A stretch of 64,000 bases of DNA from Plasmopara viticola (GCA_001695595.3 MBPM02000093.1:186001-250000), one strand, 5' to 3'. Shown: positions 45,731 through 58,938, numbered from the stretch's first letter. Numbers and translations: made by a program. The notes: generated by a model from the sequence alone, not told the origin.

Positions 45731-48700
45731 TTAGAAAAGAGGAGAGGGTCTACTATACAAAAAAATCTGCTGACGATCGACATGCAACTTTAGTATATCG
45801 CACCAAGATACCTTAAGGTGTTTAACTTGTATAATTTAAAGATTAGTTGTAATTGGTGGTAGTGATCTATCGTAGCAGTAAAGGTAGAGCACACGAGTCA
45901 TGCATGATGCAGAAACTGTAGTTGCTCATACAATTCTTTATAGATTATCGAAGTATTTTTAGGCGACAATGCAAACATGAACTTAAACTGTCTTTAACTT
46001 GACGAACTCGACTTGTATTACCTGGTTAATTGACTAGCAAAAGGAGCCTTGATTGCAAAATTAAGCCTAACGGTAGGGCGAAAACAATTAACATTTTACT
46101 GCATTAAAATGCAAGCAGACCCCGAAAGTTCCGAGGTCACATATCTTCCTGCATGTTTTTTTGGAGGGAGGGGCTGTACAACTTTGTCACACCTATTAGC
46201 TCTTCGTAGACGAATTTACGCATCTAGTGTGAACTTTTTGGCAAGCAATATCTGTCATTAAAGCGGTATTTTTGCCAACCAGCCTACTTTTTGCCGTCCT
46301 CGACGATTACACTAACGCTCGCTTGATGGGAAAGATGGAACATCGCAAACGACTCAATTTCGTCCGGAAAAAGCTGTCTATTTTAATTTGTCCTTCAATG
46401 CTTTTAATATTACTGGTTCTTTTCGCGCCACTCATATTCAGACCGGCATTAGATAGTCGGCTGAGCCCCAGCCTTACCTCAAATCCTGCTGGAAAAATGG
46501 TGTACGTCAAGCTGAAACGGCTTTCGCTTACTCCGTTCTGCTCAAAGTTCTTCTAACAAGCATTCGGGTACTCTATTTTTCTTTGCCGCAAAGACACATA
46601 TGTTGGTGTCGGCACCAAGCTTATTTATTCTTGTGACGCCTTGGGTGGCCAGCCTCAAAAGGACTTCTTCAGCCAGGTGGCCTCCTTTAAAGCTTTACGG
46701 ACGATTACAACGTCAAACTATGTCCCAGCAAACGCTCGTGAATGAGCCGTCAGAGTGATCGACCGTGTTTATTTAGCTTCCAATAATTTTTCGCCCAAGT
46801 ATGGGTAGAAATTTAATTCGAATAGGCTCAAATAATGTTGTGACCAGGCGTCAAAGCGTCTTCAGGTCATTTGGTTCTCACTGTGGCAGCATTCAAAACT
46901 CTCGTAGCATGACACTTTTGATATGCTAATCGCCGTGGAAGATTTGGTTGCTCTGCTTATATATTTGTCTTTGACAACAGCATGACAAATCTAGTACAAT
47001 GTAGGGCACTTTTGGTCGCGTCTAACCCCCCTAATATAGAACACCCATTCAGGTGTGATTGGCCATGCTTTCTAAATTCGATACTTTAAATATGGGATAT
47101 TCTTTTTATTGGGTAGCCGGTGGTGCCTGCAAAATTTGATTAGCCGCTAAATAAGTCCCAAAGACGTCGTCAAGTCTAACCTTGATTTAAAACGCCACAA
47201 TTATATTTGCCGTGTTTTTGACCCTTTTTCTACAGAGCACTACGCACAAAAGATGTTATTTTGTACATCGCGAATGACATGGTACGCATAATAAGGCAGC
47301 TGGAGCTGACGACCTTACTCGCCAATCTTAAATTCGTGCTTCTTTAGCCTCCGCATGTCCAGGATCATGCCATACTTGGTAAGCAGAACGCATTACTAAA
47401 GCCAAGTCCCAATGATGGATGTGTGGTCGTTACACACCATGAGAACCTATCTTTTGAGATTTAAAAGAAAGGCCAGCCGTATTGAAAGGCTGCTTATACT
47501 CGCAGATATACGAGTATAAAAACAATTGATATTGAGAGACTGGAAGATCAAGAGATTTTGCGCGCCGGCAAACAATTACAGTCAAGTGACGAAAACAAGT
47601 CAGTTTGTTTCAACTAGCGAATGATTTCTCATAAGTTAGGCTACCAAACCAGAGCATGATAATCTGATCAATAGTGCGGAGCGATTAAGACGATTTTTGG
47701 TGAGGTTCAAGTAGAAGTTTTACGCCAGCGACAAGTCAAGATAGCGACAAAATTAAAGCTCAAGAGACTTGCTAGGAGCTGGCTTAATTGTAACGATATT
47801 GCCTTCCTATAAGTATGCCTATAACCTGTTTTACGACATGGCGGACCTGGTAGATCCAGCCCGAGTCGTCAATGAAATGACGAAAAATAATGTACAATCA
47901 ACTTTTTAGGCACAGGATACTTCAATAGTTAGTCATTTGGACGAAGATAACACCTTTCGATTCTGAGCACACATTCGCGGCCCCACATGTACAAGGTGGT
48001 GACCATGTATGAAGGACTTGTAAGACGTACGGAGGATAAATATTGCGACTTAGGCGTCAGCTCTTCTACAGAGCCGACCGCTAGCGTCGGAGTGCTGGAA
48101 GCTTTGGTCACGCGAATACAATTTTATCATCGGTCGCGCGCGAGGTCAAAAGACTTTGTTCCGAAGTTTCTTTTCTTCATGGTGCCTTGACAATACATAA
48201 CACGGTCTTCTAGTCTTATGCTCACTGCCGAGAAGGCTAGGGAGATTGTATTCGCCTAATTAGCATGAGCGCAAGGAGAACATATTCGAAGCTCAAATTG
48301 TAGGAATCCACTAACTTGCTCTGGGTACGTCGACATTGTTTGATAAGTTCGAGGTTGTATACCAATCCGTGTTTTTCCAGGACCTTGGAAATTCGGTGAA
48401 ACGATTGTCCATTTTATTTGTGAATAACGAGCTTACTTTTTATTCATTTTTTATTATGTAGCAATACGTTGCATTATAACTCATTCAGATTTTCTGTCCC
48501 GTACTTATCAACTGGTACATTTTGTTCATCTCGACTGAATGCGATCGAATTTCTTTCTTGGCTTATTTTGTTTCGCCAATTTGTCAGATAGTCGTTTTCG
48601 TGAAAAAAAACTAGTTTCATGCGCTCTATGAAACAATGTTCTCAAGATTTTTTGAGTGTGCATAGCGTGATTCGCGTTGTTGAAGCAGTCTTTACCGGTG

Positions 48701-51700
48701 TTTATTCGTCCGTCAGCAAGCGCCGTGGAGCTTATGCAGTGAAAAGTGATCTTAGTGCACAATCAAAAATATGTTTGACCTTCTGGTTTGATACCAGTAG
48801 AAGGGCATCCAATATTCAGCATAGCAGACCGTCAGACGCAGCAGTAAACGGTGGAACTCTATCAGACATCACCGTGCCTGGACGGTCATGGTATTAGAAC
48901 ACTGAATTCATAAACAGCTTTTTGGTTTATTTCTTAATTGAAGAGGCTAAATTATCTTTTGAATTTATTAGCTTACCCAAACGAAACACATTTACCACTA
49001 TGCATATGCTGAGAACAAATTCCTTTTATTTACAAATCTTTTCAATCTGAATTTGTTTTGAATGTTCGGGGCCTGACAAGAGTCTCAAGCACGTGCATTC
49101 AGTCGTGCAGCAGCTTCTTCTACTTAACCAGGCAAAAAAGGTCAAGCGGGACACTTCTTTCTGGGATCATTTTGAGTGCAAAGCTTAGCTTTGCTGGGCG
49201 CGGAAAGAAACAATTACACTTCTACGAGCACCAATTAGCTTCTATTCAGACAGCGTAGCCATTTTACCGTAAAGTCATCACGGTAAGCGTCTGATCGACT
49301 CGGAAACGAGTGACAGAAGGTTATTGTGGTGGAGTATGAATATAAACGGAAATTTGATGTATAAATTCGGTATTTTGTCCGCACATTAAGGGTGGAAGAG
49401 GTGATCCCAAACCCGCGCTTGTAATACGAGGACCTAGCGCTTCACTTGTTACTGTACTTGACCATCTTAGAGGTGATTTGTCACCGGTCATTTATGCGAT
49501 AAAGCTGTAGTCTGAGGTCACAAACGTAAAGTGCTTCATCCAATAAGGGTAAACTTTGGGCTGCAACACGCTCGAAGTACACATAGGTGCTTCAATCTAG
49601 CCGTGGTCTTGATAGTGCTGGGAAGCGACAGCATAGCTGTCGCAGCTACATGCCTAAGAAGAGCGTAAATTCAGGTTTGTAATCTTCGGTTTAAGCTTTA
49701 AATAAGTACAAGGTACATGCCTGACTATGAGAGTTAGTGTTAGCCTAGATTTTGCTCGTACATTACCTAACCAAAACTTAACTTTATTTAAATTTGACAG
49801 TGAATTCACATGCGTGGTTTTACAATCACTATTTAGCATAGTTCCCTTTAATCTTGTAGTTTTTATCTCCTCTAATTCTGTAAATAGCTATCCGACCATG
49901 TTTTGCCTTTCTGTTGGCTTTCCAGTATTAAGTAATACTTGACTTACTGTAACACTGTCACACATTTCCCATCACAGTTCGGACTCCTGAAATTTATATG
50001 GACAAAAACGTTTCTTCTTTGTCAATAAGACATCATAGCTGTGACTTCTGTAACTTATTCCACGCAACGCATTAACCGAATGAGCCTTCAAGCCCGCTTC
50101 GAAGAAACAGAATACGTGTCATACGGCTACCTTGCCATCCACACGTAGTGCATTGTCGAAGGCAAAAACGGCAGGAAACACGAGTCGAGCTCGCTGCAAT
50201 CGAATATTACACATTTTAAACGTTACACCTCAGATTTTAGACCCCAAATCTATCTTTTCGTTGGAATAAAGTTTAACTCCAACTTTGGCTTAAATTTTAG
50301 CCTCGACTTTAACTACGACTTCAAAATTAGGTCAACATCAACGTTAACTTGACTTCAGCTTCAACTTCAATACCTTCAGGTGTACATCAACTCCAACTTG
50401 ACTTCAGAATCGACGGTAACTTCGAGTCAATTGCAACGTCAACTTGACTTCGATGTCAATTTATTAACGCTTCAACATCAACTTCAACTTCAACTTTAAA
50501 GTTGAACGTTAAGCAAATGTTCAACTTTCAACTTTCACTTTTAGCTTCTACGTTTGGTTTTCAGGTTTGGCTTTTAACTTCAAGTTGGGTTTTGAGTTTG
50601 ACTTCTAACCTTCACCCTTCAATTTTCAAATTTGATTTTCAATTTGTTACATTCTAAAACATCATGTACGACACAAAAATGACCGGACGACAACGATGAT
50701 AGGTCGACTTCACGTGCGTGCCTACTACAACAAAAAATTACTTCGCTTCGTTTAGCTAGCTTCTCATTATTTTAGTCAAATGAAGAAGCAGCTGCAAAAT
50801 AGCCACTGCAGTTTAATACAAACGCACCCACTTAGCCAATTCAATTTTTTAAAGCCTGGACCCGCCCCGAGCAATTTGATTAAGGTTGAATTCGCCGCAT
50901 CCAGCAGCTAGCAGCCCGCCGCAACCCGTAAAGAAAATGATTTCGGCAAGCTTCATGGAATGCATAGTGGCTCTCACTGTTTTACCAATGAGAGGCAGGG
51001 AGTACGACCTCCCCGCAATATGCACTATACCAAGGTCTCTTTGCTTTGATGTCACTAGCAATCGACAATGGCTTCTACAGTTTTGAAACAACATGCGCCA
51101 AGTGTTTCACCTCGACTCAATTTCCTCGAGACAGACATCGTGGCACTTTCTACCCATAGTTATATGACACCAGTCTTCTTCCAGTGGCTGTGTCTACGCA
51201 GGATTCGGTACCAACGCTTACACATTGACCTTTCTAGCCAGCAATCAGCACCAAATTTAATCGCATATTTTTCAGTAATGTCGAGCGTTCTTCTAATGGT
51301 TCTTCAAAATGCGGGTAGAGTTAAGCCTTAACGTCAGTAGTCACTTCATTTTTGTAGATAGCTTTCCGGCATACATCATAATGACTGTCTTCCATCAACT
51401 CCTTTTAGCGCGATTTTTTTCGGCCATATAATGAAGACTGAATTCTATGTATGACTCTTATCTGTGTTTTATCGTACCTCCAATTACTGATAAGCGATTT
51501 GACAATCAATTTAGGCACACTCTTTCGCAATGCGAACGTAAATTCGACAATCAATACACGATTTGCTCATGAAAATGATAACAAAAATTAGCTGCTTGGA
51601 GAGAAGACGTTTGACGGTAAGCTAAGCAAATTTTATCGAAGGTATGAGTTACGCATTTTCCAATCATCGACGGACGGAAACATGATCGGCACACGAAAAA

Positions 51701-53918
51701 GCAGTAGTAAAAAGTTGAGAAGATGCATTTTATACGAGCGTTTCAGACTGCTGAGAAATACAAGAACATTTGTCGAATGCGAATCTATTATAAAGAAACC
51801 TACAGAAGGATGAAAGCGTATCATGTTTGCCAGTAAAATATGGCCATCACAACATATGCAAGCTTGTATTAGCCGGCGGCGTCGAAGACGAAAGTTCTTG
51901 ATGGTCCGTGCATAAAGCAAAACTTTAGAGCGTTCGTCATGCTAAATGACTACTATTTGAGAGTCGATAAGTTGTTCACGGCAAATGAAGGATGCCGCTA
52001 TTGGCTTCGTGCTTTATGTAGACTAGGTCATCTTTGTGATTTGTGGGATTTTCGCAACACCTTTTAATTTAATCGTAATGTCACAGTCAAATCAGAAGGG
52101 CAGTAATTTCTCTCCGGCGAGGCTTTTGCTTGAAGTTTTTCTAGTGCTTTTCTGAGGCAAAAAATGTCGTTGTGTTCAGTATGTCATCGGAAGCTTAGTG
52201 GCCATGGACATTCATACCAAACAATGTAGTATATCAGTCAAAAAAGTCTTATCGCGAATTCTGGATGGATACAATTGAGGTACTGTGGGAATACGCAATG
52301 CGAGTTGCACAGTTGATGGCAACTACAGAGCCTGTTTGCAATACGCCAGTACCATGCCACAGACAGCATAACTTCGTCACAGTTTCTACCAATCAGATGT
52401 GTCTCCTACATTTTGTGTTTATCCCTTCTGAAAATCTTTTGAATAAGAGATGTCTAAGCTGTACTTATACTATTTCAACGAAATGGCGTTTTCAGCGTTT
52501 GCAGTACCTATTCCGACCCACACTGTAGAAAGCTCTTCTTAAGTCAATTTAATTATCGGCGGCTTGAGATTTGCGTGGTACTCAGCTTTAAAGGTAGAAG
52601 TAATTTTTGGTTCTATACTTCGCAACGATAAAGAGCCAAATGACCTTTTTCTGCGATGGCGGAGGTGCTTTGTCGCAGTTCGTTGTGCCAGCAAAAACAT
52701 ATGAATTGCAACATACATTGTGTTACCTTGACTTAACGAGAGCACATTGTTCTAGCAGTGCGCTACTGATAGCAAATCTAACGCGTCGAAGGTGACACAT
52801 AATGGTCGCTCTGAGTCCTGCAAGGTCAAAATTTGTACGTTTCAGAGGCTTAGTTGAAAAGCGTCTTAATTTTTAGGTCTCTCTTGCCCAAATTGTGTTT
52901 TTTAGGTACATCGTACAACAGTCTTACCGCTTTTGCATTGTAATTGAGCAGGATATGTCCGAGACAAGGCACGTCCAAAAGTCAACTTAACTGAATTATC
53001 TCACCAATGTATGACGTTCTCGACCTTTGTAATATCTAACCGAAGGTCGTTCTTATCAAAAAAGAAACTTTCTTCAAGCTTATTTGTGTGCTTACACTCG
53101 CGTCTATCTTACCCGTGCCCTGCAAGACTATGGACACAATTATTGTCAACGTGTGTCTGAGCATACGCCAAGTAAAATCTGATAGAATAGCGACACCAGC
53201 CGATTACCCGTCACAGACGCTTTTGATAGTCCTTTAAGAAGCGCCCTTGGATTACTGACCGCGTTCAGTAATATATCACTAATTTGCATGCGATTTCATT
53301 GATACTCAGCGACTTTTGGATTGGGCTGTACGTTGTACATCCTGGTATAGTGTTCAAAGCACATCATTTGTCAGAATTAGCCTTTGGTTGCCACTTGTAG
53401 CTGATTGCAAGCAAGCGCGGTGCGTGACTTGACTATTGGCTATCCGAAATAAAATAATGGTGCGGATCGGAAAATCTATTTTTTCCTCCCATTCTCGCGT
53501 CGAGCTTTGCCCGAAAAAGAAAGCGGCAGCGACGTCGCACTGATCTTAAGATGAGTACTTTGCTGTATCGTGCACGATTTTGCTCTAGACCAACGTAAAT
53601 TTATTACAAACCTCAAGCCGCGGTTAATGCCGGAAGAAAGTTTCGTGAGATAACACCTGTAATTCGTCTTAAAAAGGTATCAGAAATCCGACGGATCCTA
53701 AAAAAATACAATTAATTCCTTGCATTATATGCTCTCTTAGCGTTTTATAAGACCCCTTCGTCGAGTAGTAATAAGAGCCTGAGGTGGAATCATCATCGAT
53801 GCGCTGAAAAGAAGGTGATAGGAGACAGGCATTCCAATAAACACCAAAAAGCTGTCTACAAAAGCACTATTAGCGATCTTGTCCTACAAGCGCAAATTGT
53901 GGCTCGTTCGGAAGCACA
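45731..53918. other. Gene-poor stretch
   Basis: 3' flank of NOM1 followed by 8 kb of short, overlapping ORFs without recognisable motifs, signal peptides or splice partners. The only structure I can name is the degenerate AACTTC repeat at 50.27-50.64 kb. Confidence 0.5.
50268..50640. repeat. Degenerate AACTTC/AACTTG simple repeat
   Basis: About 370 bp dominated by imperfect hexamers such as CAACTT, CGACTT, AACTTC and GACTTC, best preserved near 50470-50500 (ACTTCAACTTCAACTT). In the right third the same hexamer recurs mixed with its inverse (AAGTTG, TTTGGC), which allows local hairpins. An old, eroded microsatellite or minisatellite. Confidence 0.8.
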
Positions 53919-54543
53919 GGTGATATTGCAGCTACTGGTAGTTTCACAGCAACAATTTTGGGTAGATTTTATACGAATATTCCCCAATCAGCTATTACGA
54001 CCGTTGAACCCTTGATAGAACTTGTAATAATACGAGCCATTCATTTACAAATCTTGGGATAAAGGCTCTGGATTAAGCTGTCTAGATGGTAGCTATTTGG
54101 TTATGAGTGTATTTTTAAAATCGAATGCCACTCCTTGTCAATTCCAAATAGAGGTATATGATGGCTCTTATTCCACTACGATTACTGCAACCTGGATAGA
54201 CAATATTCGTTCAGTCGATCTTCGGTTTGGAACGGAAAACGCAACTACAATGACTCTGACAGCCAGTGGGCGTCTCGGACTCGGAACAATCACACCAAGC
54301 TCTCCTTTAACAGTTAGCACATTCGGAGTTGGCTCAAGTACGGTCTATACACTTCGGATAGATTCTGGGATGACCGAATTAGTACTTGGTTCGATCGTTT
54401 ATCCAGCCGCTGCTAGTTTCGGGGGCTACATTGCCTGCACTGCCATGGCTATAAATTTTGATAGGAGTCTGAAAAAATTCCCTGCGCCTCTCGATCGTTT
54501 AAAACGACTTAACAATAGTGTAAAAGTCAAGCTTTACGAATAA
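53919..54543 (+). pseudogene. Virus/phage fibre-like protein with S74-chaperone-like end
   Basis: Two adjacent frames make one protein. The first (53919-54060) reads GDIAATGSFTATILGRFYTN and IPQSAITTVEPLIEL, the repeating beta-style text of phage and giant-virus tail fibres (x-G-T-I/L-x-T-x-x-Q-x-x-I-T-x-V-x-x-L). After a frame break near 54050 the second, open to 54543 (148 codons from the Met at 54097), reads NIRSVDLRFGTENATTMTL, GRLGLGTITPSSPLTV and finally FDRSLKKFPAPLDRLKRLN. GxGTxTPxxPLxV followed by D-R-x-L-K-K is the pattern of the intramolecular chaperone of endosialidase (peptidase S74) that ends such fibres. The SDRRLK-type Ser-Asp is only partly kept, so self-cleavage is doubtful. 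It lies 4.4 kb from the DNA polymerase pseudogene and may belong to the same element. Confidence 0.6.
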
Positions 54544-57500
54544 ATTGAGTCAGATAATTGATCAGGTGTGGAAGTAGGACTCAGTCTTAGGTGACGGTGT
54601 TTTCTAAACTCCTGACGGAAAGTCTGAAATATTTGAGAGTAGTATCAGCAATACAAAAATTGGTGTGTACCGAGGATAAGCGAACGAAGCTATAAGAAAT
54701 GGAAATCTCAAATCGCAGATGTCTTGACAGTGTTTTTTTTCTAGGCTGGTAGGCCCTCAATCGACCACCATTTGTTTGAGTCGATGCATTTGCGTTTTCA
54801 ACTTGTAGCGATCAATTGCCCAAACGGCTGCTTAAGCTTTCTTAGGACGCTCACTAAAAGATAAGCGTTTTCGTTATCGCATTCAGCTCAGCAACATTGG
54901 GATCGGCGTTATCGCCATAGCTACCCCTTGAATTTTTGCAATGATGCGCGTATTGATGAAGAGCATTTTGTCTCGGATCATAGTATACTAGTGATATTAT
55001 CGCAAAACTCGTTACCCGACATGAGATGGTTGCTATACATACTCACCGTGGAGACTTCAAGTGCTTAATTTTACTTTGAGCATCTTTGCCTGACCCAAGC
55101 TCTCCTTTGAGCTTATCATACTCGGCTCTAAGCGTCTGTAGCGTTTATCATGGAATTGATGCTGGGAATGTGTGAAGGCAGAATTTTTTTTGTCATCTAT
55201 GGTGACTTTAACAAAATCGTTTAGGTCTATGTTCTGCTCATAGACGAAATTCTTGATCATAGCTTGAAGAATATCACTAATCGAACACTAAGGACCGCAT
55301 CTACGTCTAAAAGGCTGCACCAATACAAGTGTCGTAACTCCAAGGTCTGGCAAACGAGTTACTTACTACCTAGATGCCGATATACGCACGCCAATGAAAA
55401 GTTAATTTTTAGATCTCATTAAGGTTTTACATTCTGCCACGTCTGACTTTCTTCTTTCAATGGAGCATACTAGATAAAATAAAAATATTGTATACTATTT
55501 TTACAACACTGTTTTAATTTTGATTTATAATCCCGTTGATTGTGATAAAAAAACAAATAACAGTAAATTTAAGGTGGACTGACGTCCAAGCGAACTTTTT
55601 TGCTTCGCAAAGCCCCTTCAATCTTCGTTTGAACCGGCTTCTTTCAAACCACGACCCTGTAATTTAGGTCGAGCATCCGAATGTCGTTTTGCTTTAGACT
55701 GATAAACTGACTTACTAGCAATTAGAGCTGAACAAGCTGCTCTCAGAGCAAATCTCACTGCTTTTGAGTGAGGTCCCTTGACAGCCAGCTTAGCCGCTTC
55801 AAAACGGTTCCAAGTCTCGCCATACGTCTGAAAATTTATCTTCAGCGTCATCACGATGTTTCTGTAGGTCTTCGTCATGGTATTCCCCTATACTTTGTCG
55901 CATGATATCCTGTGCAATCCCTACAATGGCCTTGCTTAGGACTATCGAAGTTAGGTCAAGTTTTCTGACGGTCTTCATTCGGTTTCTTTTCCGGATTTGA
56001 CCTCGCCGCTTTTTTATCATTTGAAGGAGATTCATAACAATATTTGAGAGGTATACGTCTGATTCGTCAAAGTGATTATGAACGTAGTCATCCATTGAAT
56101 ACTTTTCACCAATTCCTTTAACGCGACACCAGACACTAAGTTTATGTTTCTTGCTGCAGTCATCGATCGTGAGGATATTGAAAGGCTGGGAGGCTGTTGG
56201 CTGACCGGAATAGTAATCTGTGCCCAGCCTGATACCCAATTTCTAAAAACAACATTAGGAGGCATTCAGAATGGAATAGCAATGTCTTCGCTCGCCAGCT
56301 GAGTACAATAACTAAGTTGGATTTGCTTAGTATCGCTGTCGGGATAAATAGATTCTCATGTCTGTCTTTATTCAGTTCACGTGTCGCGCCTTTTGATAAT
56401 CGTCGTCGGTTGTTTGAAAACTTTCAACAGTTCACGTCAGGTGTCCCAACCATAGATAATTCTAATCCTCTGTTCTTAACAATGCTTAAGATGTACTGAG
56501 CGTCGATTGCCAATTAACATAATTGATCGTCAAGTTGTGCTTCAGAATGATTTTTTACCATAAACATTGGTAGTTTTCCTGTAAGTTCAAACATACTGAC
56601 GAAGATTATATTTATCAACTTTGAACTTTTCTTTGGAGACAGGAACGATGCTCTTCATAAGCCCATTTGATACCAGCAACAACATACTCTTTAGTAAAAT
56701 CCAGAGCAGTTTTCTGTTACTTTGATAAAGTTTGAAACTAACTCGCATGAATCGAGCTATCACATAAGCTGAATCAGTCGTCAATAATTAGAACGATAGA
56801 GGGCGTACGTCGATGCAGTCAACTATAAACGAAGCTAAAGCCACAAAAATGAAGACCGCTCTTATACATAATCGTGGATAGATAGGTCAGAAAGAGAATG
56901 ACAAGAGGATCGACTATGCTTTAAAGACTCAACAAGAAAATTTTCGACAAACAATTAGCTTGATGGAGCACGACCCTCTAGAGATAATTGGTATTGATGG
57001 TTACTAAGTCCAAATTTAAACCCAAAAATGGTCATACTCTGCATAAACTTCCTAATAAAGTCGAGCGATTTCCATCTAGTGACTAATGCAAATTTGGGTA
57101 GCTGTACGTAGCGGGAAAAATTATAAATCATAAGAAAATTAAGTCTGAATGATATGACTACTTCGTTAAGTGATGTATGAGAGGATCCAACATGGGAAGT
57201 GCAAGACAATCTCTAATTGGTCAACAAGAGTCGGGAATCAACCCTCGAGAAGAAGTACTGGCCAACAACAACAAAATGAATCGCGATGTTGACTATGGTA
57301 AAGCATACACTATGATAAGAAAAACACTCTCTGCTACAAGCCGCTACGATCAAATCATATATCATAGGATAATTTTTCGGAAGTAGAATATAACCATGTA
57401 TTTAAATAGAAAGTCATGCCATATTCCAAATGCTTGAGCAATCAATGAGAGCTCACAAAGCTGCGACATAAAAAATGACTCGTTCAGGAGGTAAGTCGAA

Positions 57501-57954
57501 TCAAGAATGAGCTGATCTTATTAAATCACAGCCAGCTTTCATACACTAATTCTAAACAAAAAAATATCGTCATGAGCAGATATTCAAAACTTCATTCCAT
57601 CGTATCAATTGGTACTTTTAAATGAAAGAAATGGTATCCGTCATACACATCAACCGTTTCGTCATAACTTAGTTATGCAAAGTTTGTGGTAAATATTGCA
57701 GACATTGAGCGATCGTTTTTTAATATCGAATCCTATACGACTCGAGATGTTTCCTAATTTATAATCCCTTGCTGAGCGAGAGCAAAACGACAAGAACTTC
57801 TTTTACGAGACAGCGGCGCCTCCGACAGGCAAAATCAAGCGCGGCATGTATAAAGGTACATCGTAGACAAGCGATGTCGATAAAATATATCTTTAGCGGA
57901 CGCATCAGCTCAACGCCAACTCAGACAGATTTGTCTCGTGCTTAAAAAAAATTA
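54544..57954. other. AT-rich stretch of possible virus-like element
   Basis: Between the fibre-like gene and the repeat ORF. Besides the 55.8-56.2 kb ORF listed separately, there are several 60-87 codon open pieces, mostly on the minus strand (55057-55260, 55618-55878, 56032-56265, 56587-56784, 56955-57209), that read like fragments of genes in shifting frames. None matched a capsid, packaging ATPase, protease or integrase that I could recognise. Confidence 0.4.
55799..56239 (-). CDS. Unidentified ORF in virus-like region
   Basis: 146 codons, charged, largely helical (KYSMDDYVHNHFDESDVYLS, QMIKKRRGQIRKRNRMKTVR, SKAIVGIAQDIMRQSIGEYH). I do not recognise it. A second open piece, 55618-55878, overlaps its end by 80 bases in another frame and continues with basic, Ala-rich text (KAVRFALRAACSALIASKS), so the original gene may have been longer with a frame break. 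Orientation is the same as the DNA polymerase pseudogene at 58.9-62.6 kb, which fits a gene of the same element. Unknown function; may itself be dead. Confidence 0.35.
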   Translation of the reverse strand: MGIRLGTDYYSGQPTASQPFNILTIDDCSKKHKLSVWCRVKGIGEKYSMDDYVHNHFDESDVYLSNIVMNLLQMIKKRRGQIRKRNRMKTVRKLDLTSIVLSKAIVGIAQDIMRQSIGEYHDEDLQKHRDDAEDKFSDVWRDLEPF

Positions 57955-58134
57955 ATGAATTCTCTCATACAAATCCGAGGTCTCAACATCTTTCCACAAG
58001 TAAATACGGCTGATAGTGGGATGCAAGTAACACCCGATACAACTGATAACAAATTACAGGGTCGCTCTCATATAATTGACAAAAATTTACAGGGTCGCTC
58101 TAATACCACTGACGAAATTTCAGGCTCGCCCTGA
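57955..58134 (+). CDS. Small ORF with 11-residue repeats
   Basis: 59-codon ORF starting MNSLIQIRGLNIFPQVN and ending in tandem 11-residue units: DTTDNKLQGRS, HIIDKNLQGRS, then a shortened NTTDEISGSP before the stop. The DNA repeat continues for two more units past the stop, in a shifted frame, so the ORF is probably a truncated remnant of a longer repeat protein (a stalk or fibre is possible). Unrecognised. Confidence 0.35.
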   Translation: MNSLIQIRGLNIFPQVNTADSGMQVTPDTTDNKLQGRSHIIDKNLQGRSNTTDEISGSP

Positions 58135-58205
58135 TACCACTGACGGAATTTCAGACTCGCCCTGATACAATTGATAAATGATTAGAAGCTCGCTCCGATA
58201 CAAAA
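58036..58205. repeat. Tandem minisatellite, about five 31-33 bp units
   Basis: Units begin with GATACAACTGA or variants (CATATAATTGA, AATACCACTGA, GATACCACTGA, GATACAATTGA) and end with GGTCGCTCT, GCTCGCCCT, ACTCGCCCT or GCTCGCTCC. The first two units are 33 bp, the next two 31 bp, matching the loss of the coding frame. It overlaps the small repeat ORF. Confidence 0.85.
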
Positions 58206-58508
58206 GATTGATACTTTCAGGTCCATCTAAATTCTAAGATTGTCGGTTTTGACACTCATCTTACAATACCGCCTAAAAACGCAATGGATACGGAGGGTCA
58301 AGTTGATTTAAGGGCCTGGATTAAATGATTATTTAAAGAAAAGCATATCGGGTTGCTCTTCGAATTGTTCCCATCCAAGGCAAGAATGGTAAAGATGTTC
58401 CGAAATACCGTCTAAGAGTTAAATAGTCTCTTAGTTCCATCGTAAAGGACAAAAATAGATAGAATAATACAACGGTCGATTGAATTGCTACAAAATCAAA
58501 ATTTTGAT

Positions 58509-58548
58509 AACCCCTCGATCCACTTCGACGGATTGAGGGGTTCTTTTT
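58509..58548 (+). terminator. Hairpin with T run, terminator-like
   Basis: AACCCCTCGATCC (58509-58521) pairs with GGATTGAGGGGTT (58530-58542), 13 bp with one G-T wobble, across an 8-nt loop (ACTTCGAC), followed directly by CTTTTTAAT. It sits about 400 bp past the C-terminal stop of the minus-strand polymerase pseudogene. Some large DNA viruses end their transcripts at hairpins of this length; whether this element did is inference. Confidence 0.5.
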
Positions 58549-58938
58549 AATAATTAGTAATGAGTGTATCAACTTTTGCTCACTTGCAAAATTTTGATGC
58601 CATCTAAACTGTTTCTGCTCGCTTGTTCTTCAGTAGCTTGGCAAAAACCAATCGCTGTCAACATTTACATCAGATCCATTTGCCATGACACTGGATTGTT
58701 TGGTCATTCTGGAATCATTGTAGGTGACCGTTTGCTCAACGTGCTGCTCGATGTCGAGCTTAGTCTTGTACCAATCCTTGACTCCTTTCAATGTAATAGA
58801 TGGATCATTTTGATTGGCTTTTTCGTGCAGAGAATTTGCTGCGATAACCCTGTTTCTTGCTCAGAGTATGATCACTCAAGTAATGAATCCATTGCTTATA
58901 AGTAAAAAACTGAACCAGTTTTTTTCAGGACTACTATA

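Noticed and set aside
56587..56784. TTDSAYVIA near 56.76 kb as the displaced motif C of the DNA polymerase
   Set aside because: Only a short match, preceded by a stop and followed by text unlike the family. It lies more than 2 kb beyond the polymerase C-terminus, so a chance match is as likely as a rearranged piece.
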